A stretch of 64,000 bases of DNA from Streptomyces spiroverticillatus (GTDB lineage Bacteria; Actinomycetota; Actinomycetes; Streptomycetales; Streptomycetaceae). Below, in pieces: positions 26,714 through 36,096 of the stretch (position 1 is its first letter; the number at the start of each line of letters is the position of its first letter). The translations under genes and the position numbers were made by a program. The notes beneath the pieces are model-generated. The model was not told the origin of the DNA, searched no databases, and was given only the letters and a program-made list of their open reading frames with translations. The stretch spans positions 1 to 64,000 of the forward strand of contig BMUX01000015.1 in the NCBI GenBank assembly GCA_014650415.1, read 5' to 3'.

Positions 26714-27218
26714 CCCCTTGGGCGGCGCTCCCCTCTCCGCCGCCGTTCCCTTGGACGGCGCCCCTCCCTTTCCGCCGAGCCCCCTTGGGCGGCGGGGCCG
26801 CCCCCGCCCCTTCCTCTCCCCTCGTCCCCTTGGGCGGGGCCGCCCGCCCCCCTTCCACCTCCCTCCGCCGCCTTGGGCGGCGGGGGCCGCCCCCCGGGGG
26901 GGGCGGGACGGGCGGGCAAGGGGACGGTACGCCCGATCCGGGCCCACCCCGGTTCCGGCCCCTGCCCGCACTTTCAGTGCCGGGTGCGCGCAGCCCCGGG
27001 GCCCTCGGGGCGCCTCCCCGTGCCGGGTGCGTGAAGCCCCGGCCCGCTGGGCCAAGGAGGCCCCAGCCCCGCCCCTTCACCCAAAGCGCTCGCCGCGCGG
27101 CTGGGTGGGTGGTTGCTCGCGCAGTTCCCCGCGCCCCTGAAAGGGGCACGGACAAGCGGCCCGCACAGGAAGAGCTCGCCCGCGCGGCGGAGCCGCACAG
27201 CGGCACAGCCCCGCGCCC
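26714..27218. repeat. GC-rich intergenic repeats and hairpins
   Basis: No credible gene lies in these 505 bases. CCCTTGGGCGGC or close variants recur at 26715, 26748, 26782, 26827 and 26870. From about 27110 the sequence matches the common Streptomyces intergenic pattern GCAGTTCCCCGCGCCCCT, with stem-loops GCCCCTGAAAGGGGC (27133-27147) and CGCCCCTAAAGGGGCG (27214-27229). The second contains the stop codon of the LigD-polymerase gene and could act as its terminator or that of the NERD gene. Confidence 0.55.
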
Positions 27219-28103
27219 CTAAAGGGGCGGCAGTCCCCCCGCCCGGTTCGGATTCAGGAGGGGGCCCAGCAGGTCCCCGTACTCCACCAAGCGCCCCACC
27301 ACCTCCTCCATCCCGAACGACAGCCCCCGTGGCCGCGCCTCCAGCTCCTCCCACCCGACCGGCGTCGACACCGTCGCCCCCTCCCTCGCCCGCACCGTGT
27401 ACGCCGCCGCCGTCGTCTTCGACGCCGCGTTCTGGCTGAAGTCGACGAACACCTTTCCGCGCCGAAGCGCCCGCGTCATGCGCGCCACCACCAGGCCGCC
27501 GAGCGACGCCTCCGCCTCCTGCGCCAGCGCCTTCGCGTACGCCGTCACCCGTTCGGACGGCGTCGGCTCCACCGGCACCAGCACGTGCAGGCCCTTCGAG
27601 CCGGAGGTCTTCACCCACGCCCCGAGCCCGTCCGCCGCCAGCCGCTCCCGCAGCCACAGGGCGACCTCGGCGCACTCCGCCGTTCCGGCCGGCGCCCCGG
27701 GGTCCAGGTCGAAGACCATCCGGTCCGCGACCCCGGGCGAGTCCACCCGCCACTGCGGCACATGGAACTCGACGACCAGGTTCGCCGCCCACATCAACGA
27801 CGCGAGATCGCTCACCACCACCTGCCGCGCGGTCGTCCCCTCCGACCGGGGCACCTCCGCCGTCTTCAGCCAGGCGGGCTTGCCGGGCGGCGGGTTCTTC
27901 GTGAAGAAGGTCTCGCCCGTCACCCCGTCCGGGAAGCGCAGGAAGGACATCGGCCGGTCGTGGACGTGTGCCAGCAGCGCCCCCGCCGTCGTCGCGACGT
28001 AATGCAGCAGTTCCCCCTTCGTCGTGCCCGACGCGGGGAACAGCACCTTCTCCAGATTGCTGAGGGCCAGCCTTCGACCCTCCACCTCCGTCATGGGCGA
28101 CAT
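27219..28103 (-). CDS. LigD-type primase/polymerase of non-homologous end joining
   Basis: 294 residues comprising only the polymerase (PolDom, eukaryotic-type primase) domain of LigD. The metal-binding DLDP is in VFDLDPGAP, with LSNLEKVLFP at the start and GSKGLHVLVP and FVDFSQNA later. It fills gaps and adds nucleotides at broken ends held by Ku. It is divergent from the Ku gene with only 33 bp between starts, so they share a promoter region. No ligase domain is fused. Confidence 0.93.
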   Translation of the reverse strand: MSPMTEVEGRRLALSNLEKVLFPASGTTKGELLHYVATTAGALLAHVHDRPMSFLRFPDGVTGETFFTKNPPPGKPAWLKTAEVPRSEGTTARQVVVSDLASLMWAANLVVEFHVPQWRVDSPGVADRMVFDLDPGAPAGTAECAEVALWLRERLAADGLGAWVKTSGSKGLHVLVPVEPTPSERVTAYAKALAQEAEASLGGLVVARMTRALRRGKVFVDFSQNAASKTTAAAYTVRAREGATVSTPVGWEELEARPRGLSFGMEEVVGRLVEYGDLLGPLLNPNRAGGLPPL

Positions 28104-28136
28104 AACATGAGAATCCCACCGAAAGGGATCACGGGC

Positions 28137-29111
28137 ATGAGATCAATCTGGAACGGCAACATCTCCTTCGGACTGGTCAGCATCCCCATCAAGCTCTTCA
28201 ACGCGACGGAGAACCACTCCATCTCCTTCCGTCAGATCCACACCGCCGACGGCGGCCGCATCCGCTACCGCAAGGTGTGCGAGCTGGACGAGCAGGAGGT
28301 CCAGTCCGCCGACATCGGCAAGGGGTACGAGGACGCCGACGGCTCGATCATTCCGATCACGGACGACGACCTGGCCGCGCTCCCCCTGCCCACCGCCCGG
28401 ACCATCGAGATCGTCGCCTTCGTGCCGCTGGCCTCCATCGACCCCCTCCAGATGGACCAGGCGTACTACCTCTCCGCCAACGGCGTTCCGGCCGCCAAGC
28501 CCTACACGCTGCTTCGCGAAGCACTGGCGCGCAGCCGCAAGGTCGCCATCGCCAAGTTCGCCCTGCGCGGGCGCGAGCGCCTCGGGATGCTGCGTGTCGT
28601 CGGCGACGTCATCGCCATGCACGGCCTGCTGTGGCCCGACGAGATCCGTCAGCCGGAGGGCATCGCCCCCGAGGGCAACGTCACCGTCCGCGACGCCGAA
28701 CTCGACCTGGCCGACACCCTGATGGACACCCTCGGCGAGGTCGACCTCTCCACCCTGCACGACGACTACCGCGAGGCCGTCGAGGAGCTCATCGCCGCCA
28801 AGTCCGAGAACGGCGGGGCGATGTCACCCGCCGCGAGCGAGAAGAGCGGCGGCGACGCCCAGGTCATCGACCTGATGGCCGCCCTGGAGAACAGCGTCCG
28901 CGCCGCCAAGAGTTCCCGGGGCGAACCGGCCGACGCCGGTACGGTCACCGAGCTCAAGCCCCGCAAGAAGGCCGCCGCGAAGAAGACGGCCGGTACGGCG
29001 AAGAAGGCGGCGGCCAAGACCGCCAAGACCGCCAAGGCCGGCACCGCGAAAGCCACCGCCAAGAAGGCCCCGGCCAAGAAGGCGCCCGCCCGCAAGCGGA
29101 CCCCCGCCTGA
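28137..29111 (+). CDS. ku: Ku protein for non-homologous end joining
   Basis: 324 residues from ATG 28137 with AAAGGGA upstream. The core bacterial Ku domain (about 1-255) starts MRSIWNGNISFGLVSIPIKL and includes RYRKVCE and DVIAMHGLLWPDEIR. The last 55 residues are a Lys/Ala-rich tail of KKA/AKT repeats, like histone H1, which probably binds DNA along its length. It works with the divergent LigD-polymerase. Confidence 0.96.
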   Translation: MRSIWNGNISFGLVSIPIKLFNATENHSISFRQIHTADGGRIRYRKVCELDEQEVQSADIGKGYEDADGSIIPITDDDLAALPLPTARTIEIVAFVPLASIDPLQMDQAYYLSANGVPAAKPYTLLREALARSRKVAIAKFALRGRERLGMLRVVGDVIAMHGLLWPDEIRQPEGIAPEGNVTVRDAELDLADTLMDTLGEVDLSTLHDDYREAVEELIAAKSENGGAMSPAASEKSGGDAQVIDLMAALENSVRAAKSSRGEPADAGTVTELKPRKKAAAKKTAGTAKKAAAKTAKTAKAGTAKATAKKAPAKKAPARKRTPA

Positions 29112-29139
29112 CCCGGGGCCCGGGCCCCGGGACCCGGCC

Positions 29140-29829
29140 TCAGCCCGCCGGATCCACGGCCGGAGCCGCACTCCCGTCCGCACCGGCACCCGCACCCGCA
29201 GCGGCACCCGCCCCCGCCATCCGCGCCCGGCCCTTCTTCCCCGTACTGATCGTGTACGTCAGCAGCCCGGCCAGCACCACGAACGGCAGGATGCCGGAGA
29301 CCCCCACCATCGTCTGCGTGTCCAGGACGTACGTCAGCGCGATCCGCACCCCGGCCTCCGCCAGGAAGGCCACACCCCACACCACCGTCAACTTCCGCTG
29401 GCTGGAACGGAATCCGGGGTACGCGTCCCAGAGCCCGTTCCACCGGGCGACGCCCTCCGCCGACCCGTCGGTCGCGAACTTCCGCCCGAAGTAGAACATC
29501 ATCGGCCGCTCCAGGAACAAGGTCGCCAGGAACGCGAGACCCAGCAGCCCCGTGACCGCCGAGTCCTTCACGAAGACCATCTTCTCGCTGTGGAAGACGA
29601 GCGCCCCGACCGCGCCCAGCACCAGCACGCCCAGGATCATCACGCCGAACTCGTCCACCCGCCGGTGCAGCCCGTAGAAGATGCCCACCTCGGCCAACGG
29701 CCAGATGGCGATCAGGAACAGGGCCGTGACCGGCTCCACCCCGCCGTCCGTCAGCATCCCGTACGTCACCCACGGCAGCACCACGCTGAACAGCAGCGTG
29801 GGCCCCCAGTTCAGCACCACAGACTTCAT
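29140..29829 (-). CDS. VC0807-like integral membrane protein
   Basis: 229 residues with about six membrane helices (NWGPTLLFSVVLPWVTYGML, ALFLIAIWPLAEVGIFYGL and others), a conserved YFGRKFATDG loop, and a disordered Ala/Gly-rich C-terminus. It resembles the VC0807/DUF3159-like family of unknown function. The stop lies 28 bp from the Ku stop. Confidence 0.75.
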   Translation of the reverse strand: MKSVVLNWGPTLLFSVVLPWVTYGMLTDGGVEPVTALFLIAIWPLAEVGIFYGLHRRVDEFGVMILGVLVLGAVGALVFHSEKMVFVKDSAVTGLLGLAFLATLFLERPMMFYFGRKFATDGSAEGVARWNGLWDAYPGFRSSQRKLTVVWGVAFLAEAGVRIALTYVLDTQTMVGVSGILPFVVLAGLLTYTISTGKKGRARMAGAGAAAGAGAGADGSAAPAVDPAG

Positions 29830-30072
29830 TCCCCGAACTCCCCTGTCCTGGCTGCCCGTTCAGGCCCCGCGCGCAGCGTAGGGGTGCGCCCCGGCCCCGT
29901 ACGGCCCGCTTTGCCGCCGCCATACCTCGGCATGATCGGACCTTGGGCGAACGTCTGTGCATCCCGTGGCTCCTCAACCCGATCAGCAGGGTTGATCGGA
30001 CGGTCGTGGTCCCCGGTCTGTTACCTCCGTAACCTCATGGAAGGTAACAAGACAACGGGAGGGACTTCCCTG
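29830..30072. promoter_or_regulatory. Promoter region of the benzoxazole-type operon with a dyad
   Basis: This 243-bp region precedes a long plus-strand operon. GTTACCT at 30020-30026 and AGGTAAC at 30042-30048 form a 7-bp inverted repeat 25 bp upstream of the start, overlapped by GTTAC-CTCC-GTAAC. The position suits an operator or an autoregulated leader. AGGTAAC recurs at 39553, before the second KASIII gene. Confidence 0.4.
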
Positions 30073-31419
30073 ATGATCGCCACCGCCTCGCGCCATTACT
30101 ACGAGACCCAACTGCCGCTCTCCGAAGACCCCTTGCTGATCGCCGCCCGTCTCGCCGACTCCGGACTCCACGAGTCGTACGTCGTCTACGAGAACGGGGG
30201 AAGCTGGTCCTACGCGGGCGGCGCGCGCGCCGAACTGACCCTGGACCGCGACGGAGCCCGGCTCACCCAGGAAGGGCTGCCGGAGGTCGTGCTGCCGTGG
30301 AGCGACACGCCGCTCCGGCTGGTCTCCGAACTGCTCGCCCAGGTGGAGGTCCCCTCCTGGCGGGCCTACGGATGGGCCGCCTTCGAGCTGTCGTACGTCA
30401 AGGAGGGCGGACGCCGGCACCTCGGCGACGAGCGGCTGATGCACCTGGTCGTGCCGCGCGCCGAGGTCCGCTTCGGCGAGGGCCACGCCCTGCTGCGCGC
30501 CGCCGACCAGGCCGCCCTCGACGCGCTGGTCGACACCGTCCTCGCGGACGGCCCGGCCCGTAACACACAGCCCCGGCCCCTGGACGTGTACGCCACGGAC
30601 AGCGGCCCGTACCGGGCGGCGGTGCGGCAGGCCGTCGACGCGATCAACGCCGGTGAACTGCACAAGGTGATCCTCTCCCGGGTCGTCGAGGTGCCCGGCG
30701 ACACCGATCTGACGGGCACGTACGTGGCGGGGCGGCGGGGCAACAACCCGGCCCGCTCCTTCATGGTCAACCTCGGCGGCACCGAGGCGATCGGCTTCAG
30801 CCCGGAGATCGTCGTGCAGGTCTCCGAGGACGGCCGGGTGGTCAGCCAGCCGCTGGCCGGCACCCGCGCCCTCACTTCTGACGCGTACGTCAACGCCTGC
30901 CTGCGCGCCGACCTCTTCGGCTCGCCCAAGGAGGTTTACGAGCACGCCATCTCGGTCAAGACCGGCGCGGACGAGCTCCTGGAGGTCTGCCTCGAAGGGA
31001 CCGTCGGCGTACCGGAGTTCATGGCCGTACGCGAACGCGGCAGCGTCCAGCACCTCGCCTCCCGGGTGACCGGCAGGCTGGCCCCCGGCCAGGAGGCCTG
31101 GGACGCCTTCGGCGCCGTCTTCCCGGCCGTCACCGCGTCGGGCGTCCCCAAGGAGGCCGCGTACGAGTCCATCCGCCGCAACGAGCCCGAGACCCGGGGC
31201 CTGTACAGCGGGACGGTGCTGACCGTGGACCACTCCGGGGCCATGGACGCGGCCCTGGTGCTGCGCAGCGCCTACCGCAAGGACGGCCGCACCTGGCTGC
31301 GGGCGGGCGCGGGCATCGTCGGACACTCCACGCCCGAGCGGGAGTTCGAGGAGACCTGCGAGAAGCTCGACAGCGTCGCCCGGTACCTGGTGCCCGCGGC
31401 CACCGGGGAGCAGCGGTGA
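30073..31419 (+). CDS. Salicylate synthase (MbtI/Irp9 family)
   Basis: 448 residues from ATG 30073, with GGGAGGGA upstream. The chorismate-utilising fold is clear, with GELHKVILSR (the Lys that activates water in salicylate synthases), PLAGTRALT, EHAISVKTG, VQHLASRVTG, AVTASGVPK and RAGAGIVGHS. These enzymes convert chorismate through isochorismate to salicylate plus pyruvate. As first gene of the operon it supplies the salicylate half of a benzoxazole or a salicyl-capped peptide. A plain isochorismate synthase is possible, but no separate pyruvate lyase is present. Confidence 0.85.
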   Translation: MIATASRHYYETQLPLSEDPLLIAARLADSGLHESYVVYENGGSWSYAGGARAELTLDRDGARLTQEGLPEVVLPWSDTPLRLVSELLAQVEVPSWRAYGWAAFELSYVKEGGRRHLGDERLMHLVVPRAEVRFGEGHALLRAADQAALDALVDTVLADGPARNTQPRPLDVYATDSGPYRAAVRQAVDAINAGELHKVILSRVVEVPGDTDLTGTYVAGRRGNNPARSFMVNLGGTEAIGFSPEIVVQVSEDGRVVSQPLAGTRALTSDAYVNACLRADLFGSPKEVYEHAISVKTGADELLEVCLEGTVGVPEFMAVRERGSVQHLASRVTGRLAPGQEAWDAFGAVFPAVTASGVPKEAAYESIRRNEPETRGLYSGTVLTVDHSGAMDAALVLRSAYRKDGRTWLRAGAGIVGHSTPEREFEETCEKLDSVARYLVPAATGEQR

Positions 31420-32516
31420 AGCTCGCCGAGGACATCCACCTCGCGGGCCTCGGCACCTGGCTGCCGCAGGCGACCAGCACCGAGGAAGCGGTGAACCGGG
31501 GCTGGTACGACACGGCCGTCCGCAAGGCCTCCGGCATGCGGGCGGTCCGGACCGCCGGAGAGGTGCCCGCCCCCGACATGGCGGTACGGGCCGCCGAGAC
31601 CGCCCTGCGCCGCAGCGCCGCCACGGGGCTGGAGCCCGACGACTTCGGGGCGCTGCTGCACTGCGCCACCTACCACCAGGGACCCGACGGCTGGTCCGCC
31701 CCGCACTACGTGCTGCGCAACACCCTGGACCGTCCGGTCACCGCCGCCCAGATCGGCCCCGGCTGCCTGGGCATGCTGGCCGCGCTGGAACTCGCCGCGC
31801 ACCGGCTGATCGCCGACCGGTCCAAGGACGCGGTGCTGGTCACCTCCGCCGACAACTTCTCCGCCCCCGGGGTGGACCGCTGGAACGCCTCCAAGCTGTT
31901 CCTCCTCGCGGACGGCGGCGCGGCCGCGGTGGTCTCGCGCCGGGGCGGATTCGCCCGGCTGGTGGCCGTCGGCTCGTCCTCCGCCCCGTCGATGGAGGAA
32001 CTGCACAGGGCGGGCGAGCAGCTCTTCCCGCCCGGCATCACGGTCGGCCGCTCCCTGAACTTCGAGGAGCGCAGCGCCCACATGCGGGGCCGCTGGGAGC
32101 AGGGGACGGCCGCACCGCCGGTGCACCTCGGCGACCTGGTGGCCGAGACGGTCGACCGGGTGCTGGAGGAGGCCGGCAGCAGCCTGGAGAAGGTGGCCAG
32201 GATCTGCCACACCGGATACGCCGAGGGCGCGCTGCACAGCATCTACTTGGACCCGCTGGACGTCGAACCCGACCTCGGCACCTGGGAGTTCACCCGCGGC
32301 GTGGGCCATGTGGGCGCCGCCGACCCGTTCATCGGCCTGGAACGGCTGTGGAGCAGCGGCGAGGTCGTCGTGGGGGACGAGGTGCTGCTGCTCGCGGCAG
32401 GGCCGGGCCTGGAGGTCGCCTGCGCGGTCGTGCAGATCACGGCCGACTGCCCCGACGAGAGCCCCGACAGCGCAGAAGCCCCCGTGGATTCCGCTCGTAA
32501 GGAGGAGGACCGATGA
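31416..32516 (+). CDS. KASIII-like acyltransferase, Cys form
   Basis: 366 residues from GTG overlapping the previous stop (GTGA). The thiolase fold of ketoacyl-ACP synthase III is visible, with Cys117 in IGPGCLGMLAAL and a His in ARICHTGYAE. The third residue, Asn in FabH (GNTSAA), is His298 here (GVGHVGAADPF), a pattern of KASIII homologues that transfer acyl groups to O, N or S nucleophiles. In A33853 biosynthesis a related protein joins the two aromatic acids, so it may form the amide or ester preceding ring closure. Confidence 0.8.
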   Translation: MKLAEDIHLAGLGTWLPQATSTEEAVNRGWYDTAVRKASGMRAVRTAGEVPAPDMAVRAAETALRRSAATGLEPDDFGALLHCATYHQGPDGWSAPHYVLRNTLDRPVTAAQIGPGCLGMLAALELAAHRLIADRSKDAVLVTSADNFSAPGVDRWNASKLFLLADGGAAAVVSRRGGFARLVAVGSSSAPSMEELHRAGEQLFPPGITVGRSLNFEERSAHMRGRWEQGTAAPPVHLGDLVAETVDRVLEEAGSSLEKVARICHTGYAEGALHSIYLDPLDVEPDLGTWEFTRGVGHVGAADPFIGLERLWSSGEVVVGDEVLLLAAGPGLEVACAVVQITADCPDESPDSAEAPVDSARKEEDR

Positions 32517-34252
32517 TGCTCGACGGCTGCACACCGTGGCCGGCGGAGACCGCCGCGCACTACCGCCGCACCGGACTGTGGCGGGGCAGCGACCTGGGCG
32601 CCCTGCCCCGCGAGTGGGCCGCCGCGTACGGCTCCGCCACGGCACTGGTGTCCGGCGACACCCGCATCAGCTACACCGAACTGGCGGACCGGGTCGACCG
32701 CAGGGCCGCCGGGTTCGTCCGCGAGGGGGTGCGGCCGGGCGACCGTATCGTGCTCCAGCTGCCGAACGTACCGGAGTTCGTGGAGGTGGCCTTCGCCCTC
32801 TTCCGGGCCGGTGCCAAACCGGTGTTCTCCCTCACCTCGCACCGGTCCCAGGAGATCCGGCACCTGTGCGAGCTGTCGGGGGCGTCCGGATACGTGGTGC
32901 CCGGGGTCTTCCGCGGCTTCGACCACGTGGCGCTCGGCCGGCAGATCGCCGCCGGACTTCCCGCGCTGCGCACGGTGTTCGTCATGGATGCGGTGGAGGA
33001 GGCCGAGGGGTCCGACGGGGGCCGCGTGGACGTCGTACCGCTTGCGCGGGTCGACGGCGATCCGCAGCCGCTGCCCGCGAACGACCCCTCCGACGTGGCC
33101 TTCTTCCTCCTCTCGGGAGGCACCACCGCACTGCCCAAGCTCATTCCGCGCACGCACGACGACTACGCGTACCAGACCCGTACGGTCGCGGAACTCCTCT
33201 CGCTCGACCCGGCGTCCGTCTACCTTGCGGTGCTTCCCGTGGAGTTCAACTTCACCTGGGGCTGCCCCGGCGTCGTCGGCACGCTGGCCTCCGGCGGAAC
33301 GGTGGTGCTCGCTCCCGATCCCACCGCCGACGACTGCTTCGCGCTGATCGAGCGGGAACGCGTCACGCTGACCTCCGTGGTGCCCACCGTGGCCCGGCTC
33401 TGGCTGGAGGAACGCGAGTTCTCCGACCGGGACCTGTCCAGCCTGGAGGTCCTCCAGATCGGCGGCGCCCGCCTCGAACCGGAACTGGCCGCCCGGATCG
33501 CCCCGGAACTCGGCTGCCGCCTCCAGCAGGTGTTCGGCATGGCCGAAGGACTGCTCACCATGTCCCGCCCCGGCGACGACCCGCACTCCGTGCTGCACAC
33601 CCAGGGCCGGCCCGTGTCCGAGGCCGACGAGGTGCGGATCGTCGACGAGCAGGGCGACCCCGTGCCGCCCGGCGGCGTCGGGGAACTGCTCACCCGGGGC
33701 CCCTACACCCTGCGCGGCTACTACCGGGCCCCCGAGCACAACGCGCGGGCCTTCACCGAGGACGGCTTCTACCGCACCGGCGACCTGGCCAGCATCACTC
33801 CCGAGGGCCGCCTCGTCGTCGAGGGGCGGATCAAGGACGTCGTCATCAGGGGCGGCGACAAGATCGCCGCGGGAGAGGTGGAGGCCCACCTCCTCGCCGT
33901 CTCCGGGATCGCCGCCGCGGCCGTGGTGCCGGTGCCCGACGCCTTCCTGGGGGAGCGGATCTACGCCTTCCTCGTCGGCCGGGACGACTCGGCCCAGGAG
34001 CCGCCGCTGACCGCGCTCAAAGCCGCCCTCCAGCAGCGGGGCCTGGCCGACTACAAGCTGCCGGACCGCGCCGAATACGTACCCCGTCTGCCGCTGACAC
34101 CCCTGGGAAAGATCGACAAGAAGGTCCTCGCGGCGGCCGCCGCCGACCCGGCCCGCTCCCGGGACTGGGCGCGCGTACGGCAGGACCCGCAGAGCCCCCG
34201 CCGGACGGCCGGTGCCACCGCGCCCGCCGCGACCCCGACACCCGTGAGGTGA
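32513..34252 (+). CDS. Aryl-acid adenylating enzyme (salicylate/3-hydroxyanthranilate ligase)
   Basis: 579 residues with ATGATG overlapping the upstream stop and a strong TAAGGAGGAGG. It belongs to the EntE/DhbE branch: LSGGTTALPKLIPRTHDDY, VFGMAEGL, YRTGDLA and LTPLGKIDKK with the catalytic Lys. The enzyme would adenylate an aryl acid and load the small carrier protein encoded next. A disordered Ala/Pro-rich tail of about 30 residues is unusual for stand-alone EntE-type enzymes. Confidence 0.88.
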   Translation: MMLDGCTPWPAETAAHYRRTGLWRGSDLGALPREWAAAYGSATALVSGDTRISYTELADRVDRRAAGFVREGVRPGDRIVLQLPNVPEFVEVAFALFRAGAKPVFSLTSHRSQEIRHLCELSGASGYVVPGVFRGFDHVALGRQIAAGLPALRTVFVMDAVEEAEGSDGGRVDVVPLARVDGDPQPLPANDPSDVAFFLLSGGTTALPKLIPRTHDDYAYQTRTVAELLSLDPASVYLAVLPVEFNFTWGCPGVVGTLASGGTVVLAPDPTADDCFALIERERVTLTSVVPTVARLWLEEREFSDRDLSSLEVLQIGGARLEPELAARIAPELGCRLQQVFGMAEGLLTMSRPGDDPHSVLHTQGRPVSEADEVRIVDEQGDPVPPGGVGELLTRGPYTLRGYYRAPEHNARAFTEDGFYRTGDLASITPEGRLVVEGRIKDVVIRGGDKIAAGEVEAHLLAVSGIAAAAVVPVPDAFLGERIYAFLVGRDDSAQEPPLTALKAALQQRGLADYKLPDRAEYVPRLPLTPLGKIDKKVLAAAAADPARSRDWARVRQDPQSPRRTAGATAPAATPTPVR

Positions 34253-34258
34253 ACCGCC

Positions 34259-34561
34259 ATGACCGCACCCACCCCGCCCCGTGCCCGACCCGGCACCCGA
34301 CGCCGCGAACTCCCGCTCACCGAGGCCGAGTTGAGGCAGGACGTCGCTGCGATGACCGGCCTGGCGGCCGAGACCATCACCGGTGACGCCCACCTGGTCC
34401 ATCTCGGGCTCGGCTCCCTGGAAATGATGCGCCTGGTCACCCGCTGGCGCAGGCAGGGAGTGCCGGCCGACTTCGCCGCACTCGCCGCCGCACCCACCCT
34501 CGACGCCTGGCACCAGCACCTCAGTGGCGCATGGGCCTCCCGGGATGCGGAGGTGGCGTGA
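34259..34561 (+). CDS. Aryl carrier protein
   Basis: 100 residues. The phosphopantetheine site is the Ser of LGLGSLEMMRLVTRW at about residue 55, in the context of EntB/DhbB-type aryl carrier domains. It carries the adenylated aromatic acid for transfer. The ATG is 6 bp after the ligase and its stop overlaps the next start (TGATG). Confidence 0.88.
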   Translation: MTAPTPPRARPGTRRRELPLTEAELRQDVAAMTGLAAETITGDAHLVHLGLGSLEMMRLVTRWRRQGVPADFAALAAAPTLDAWHQHLSGAWASRDAEVA

Positions 34562-36096
34562 TGAGCACCCTGCTGATCCGCGGGGGCGTGCTCTACCCGG
34601 CGGACGCCACCGACCGCGTCGTGCCCGACGGCGCCGTGCTCGCCGAGGACGGTGTGGTGGTCGCCGCCGGGCCGGTCGCCGAGGTCGAGGCGGCGATCGA
34701 GCCCCGGCACCGCGAGGACCTGCACACCATCGACGCCCGGGACCGGATGATCCTGCCCGGCTTCGTCAACGCGCACTGGCACGAGATGTTCGCGATGCGG
34801 TTCCCCTTCAAGGGGGCGCTGCGCAGCGCGAGCGACCGCGACGACAAACCCGTCTTCATGGCGCTCGGCGGTGACGTCCCGCAGGTCTCCGCGGTCTTCG
34901 ACGCCTTCCACGACCACATCGACCGGCTCACCCCCGACGAGGCGCTGGCCATCGCCCGCTACTCGATGTGGACCCAGCTGCGGTCCGGCGTCACCACCCT
35001 CGGCGACGTCGGCTCCCTGAACAAGCCGCAGGCACTGGCCAGGGCCGCCCGGGACCTCGGGATGCGCTGCACCGTCTCCACCTGGGCCGCCGACACCGTC
35101 TGCGCGCCGGGCGACAGCCGCTTCAGGCGCACCCGGGACACCGACCTCGAACTCCAGCGCATCGAAGAGCTGCTGGAGGAGTGCTCGGGCGACCCCGACG
35201 GCCTCGTCCGGGCCTGGCCGACCTCGGTGTACGGCACCAACATGAGCGACGAACTCGCCGCAGGCTTCGCCGACCTGGTGGCCCGCTACGACGTCCCGTT
35301 CGCCACCCACGTGGGAGCGCTGCGCAACGAGGCCGAGGTGATGCTCGCGTACTACGGGTCCACCCCGGTGCGCAGATTCGCCGACGCGGGGCTGCTGACC
35401 GACCGGTTCATGGCGGTGCACTGCGGCTTCGCGGACCCCGGGGAGCGGGCCCTGCTGATCGGGGCGGGCGCCCACATCAGCCACGCGCCCGCCAAGTACG
35501 GCCAGGCCGGGGAGTCGACCCTCTCCGAGACCCGGATGATCCCGGAGTTCCGCAGGGCCGGCCTGGACGTCTCGGTGTCCACCGACGGCGCGGCCGTACC
35601 CCTGGGCGGCATGGCGGAGGCGATGCGGGCGGTGTGGCAGCTCTACAACGAGATGTACGCCGACCCCACCGAGGTACTGCCCACCGACGCCCTCGCGATG
35701 GCCACCAGGCTCCCCGCCCGGGGCCTGGACCAGGGCGACCGGATCGGCAGCCTGGAGCCGGGCAAGCAGGCGGACCTGCTGCTGGTGCCGGCCGACGACT
35801 GGCGCTACCTGCTCAACCCCCGCCCGCTGGAGGGCTTCCTCTCGCTGGGCGGCTCCATGGACGTACAGACGGTGATCGTCGCGGGGCAGGTCCTGATCGA
35901 GGACGGCCGCTCGACGGGACTGGACGAGGACGCGCTGGAGGCCGAGTACCTGGAGGCGCTGTCCTCCTTCACGGTCCGCTGCCTGGCGGTGGACGCCGAC
36001 GCGGTCGAGGCGGCCCTGCGGCGGCGCAGCGAAGTGGTGGACCGGCGCAGGCGGGCCCGGGCCAGGCACCACACGGGATGGGGGAACGGACGATGA
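34561..36096 (+). CDS. Amidohydrolase-family enzyme, probable benzoxazole-ring cyclase
   Basis: 511 residues of a TIM-barrel amidohydrolase related to AtzA/TrzN. Metal-site candidates are NAHWHEMF, AVHCGF and VSTDGAAVPLGG, and the C-terminal GSLEPGKQADLLLV closes the barrel. In nataxazole, caboxamycin and A33853 clusters an amidohydrolase of this kind closes the benzoxazole ring from the salicyl-3-hydroxyanthranilate adduct. The same neighbours here support that role. Confidence 0.82.
   Translation: MSTLLIRGGVLYPADATDRVVPDGAVLAEDGVVVAAGPVAEVEAAIEPRHREDLHTIDARDRMILPGFVNAHWHEMFAMRFPFKGALRSASDRDDKPVFMALGGDVPQVSAVFDAFHDHIDRLTPDEALAIARYSMWTQLRSGVTTLGDVGSLNKPQALARAARDLGMRCTVSTWAADTVCAPGDSRFRRTRDTDLELQRIEELLEECSGDPDGLVRAWPTSVYGTNMSDELAAGFADLVARYDVPFATHVGALRNEAEVMLAYYGSTPVRRFADAGLLTDRFMAVHCGFADPGERALLIGAGAHISHAPAKYGQAGESTLSETRMIPEFRRAGLDVSVSTDGAAVPLGGMAEAMRAVWQLYNEMYADPTEVLPTDALAMATRLPARGLDQGDRIGSLEPGKQADLLLVPADDWRYLLNPRPLEGFLSLGGSMDVQTVIVAGQVLIEDGRSTGLDEDALEAEYLEALSSFTVRCLAVDADAVEAALRRRSEVVDRRRRARARHHTGWGNGR

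Noticed and set aside
24091..27222. A 1043-residue open frame on the plus strand
   Set aside because: It crosses the sortase, zinc-ribbon and NERD genes in other frames, with low-complexity Arg/Pro composition typical of GC-rich shadows.
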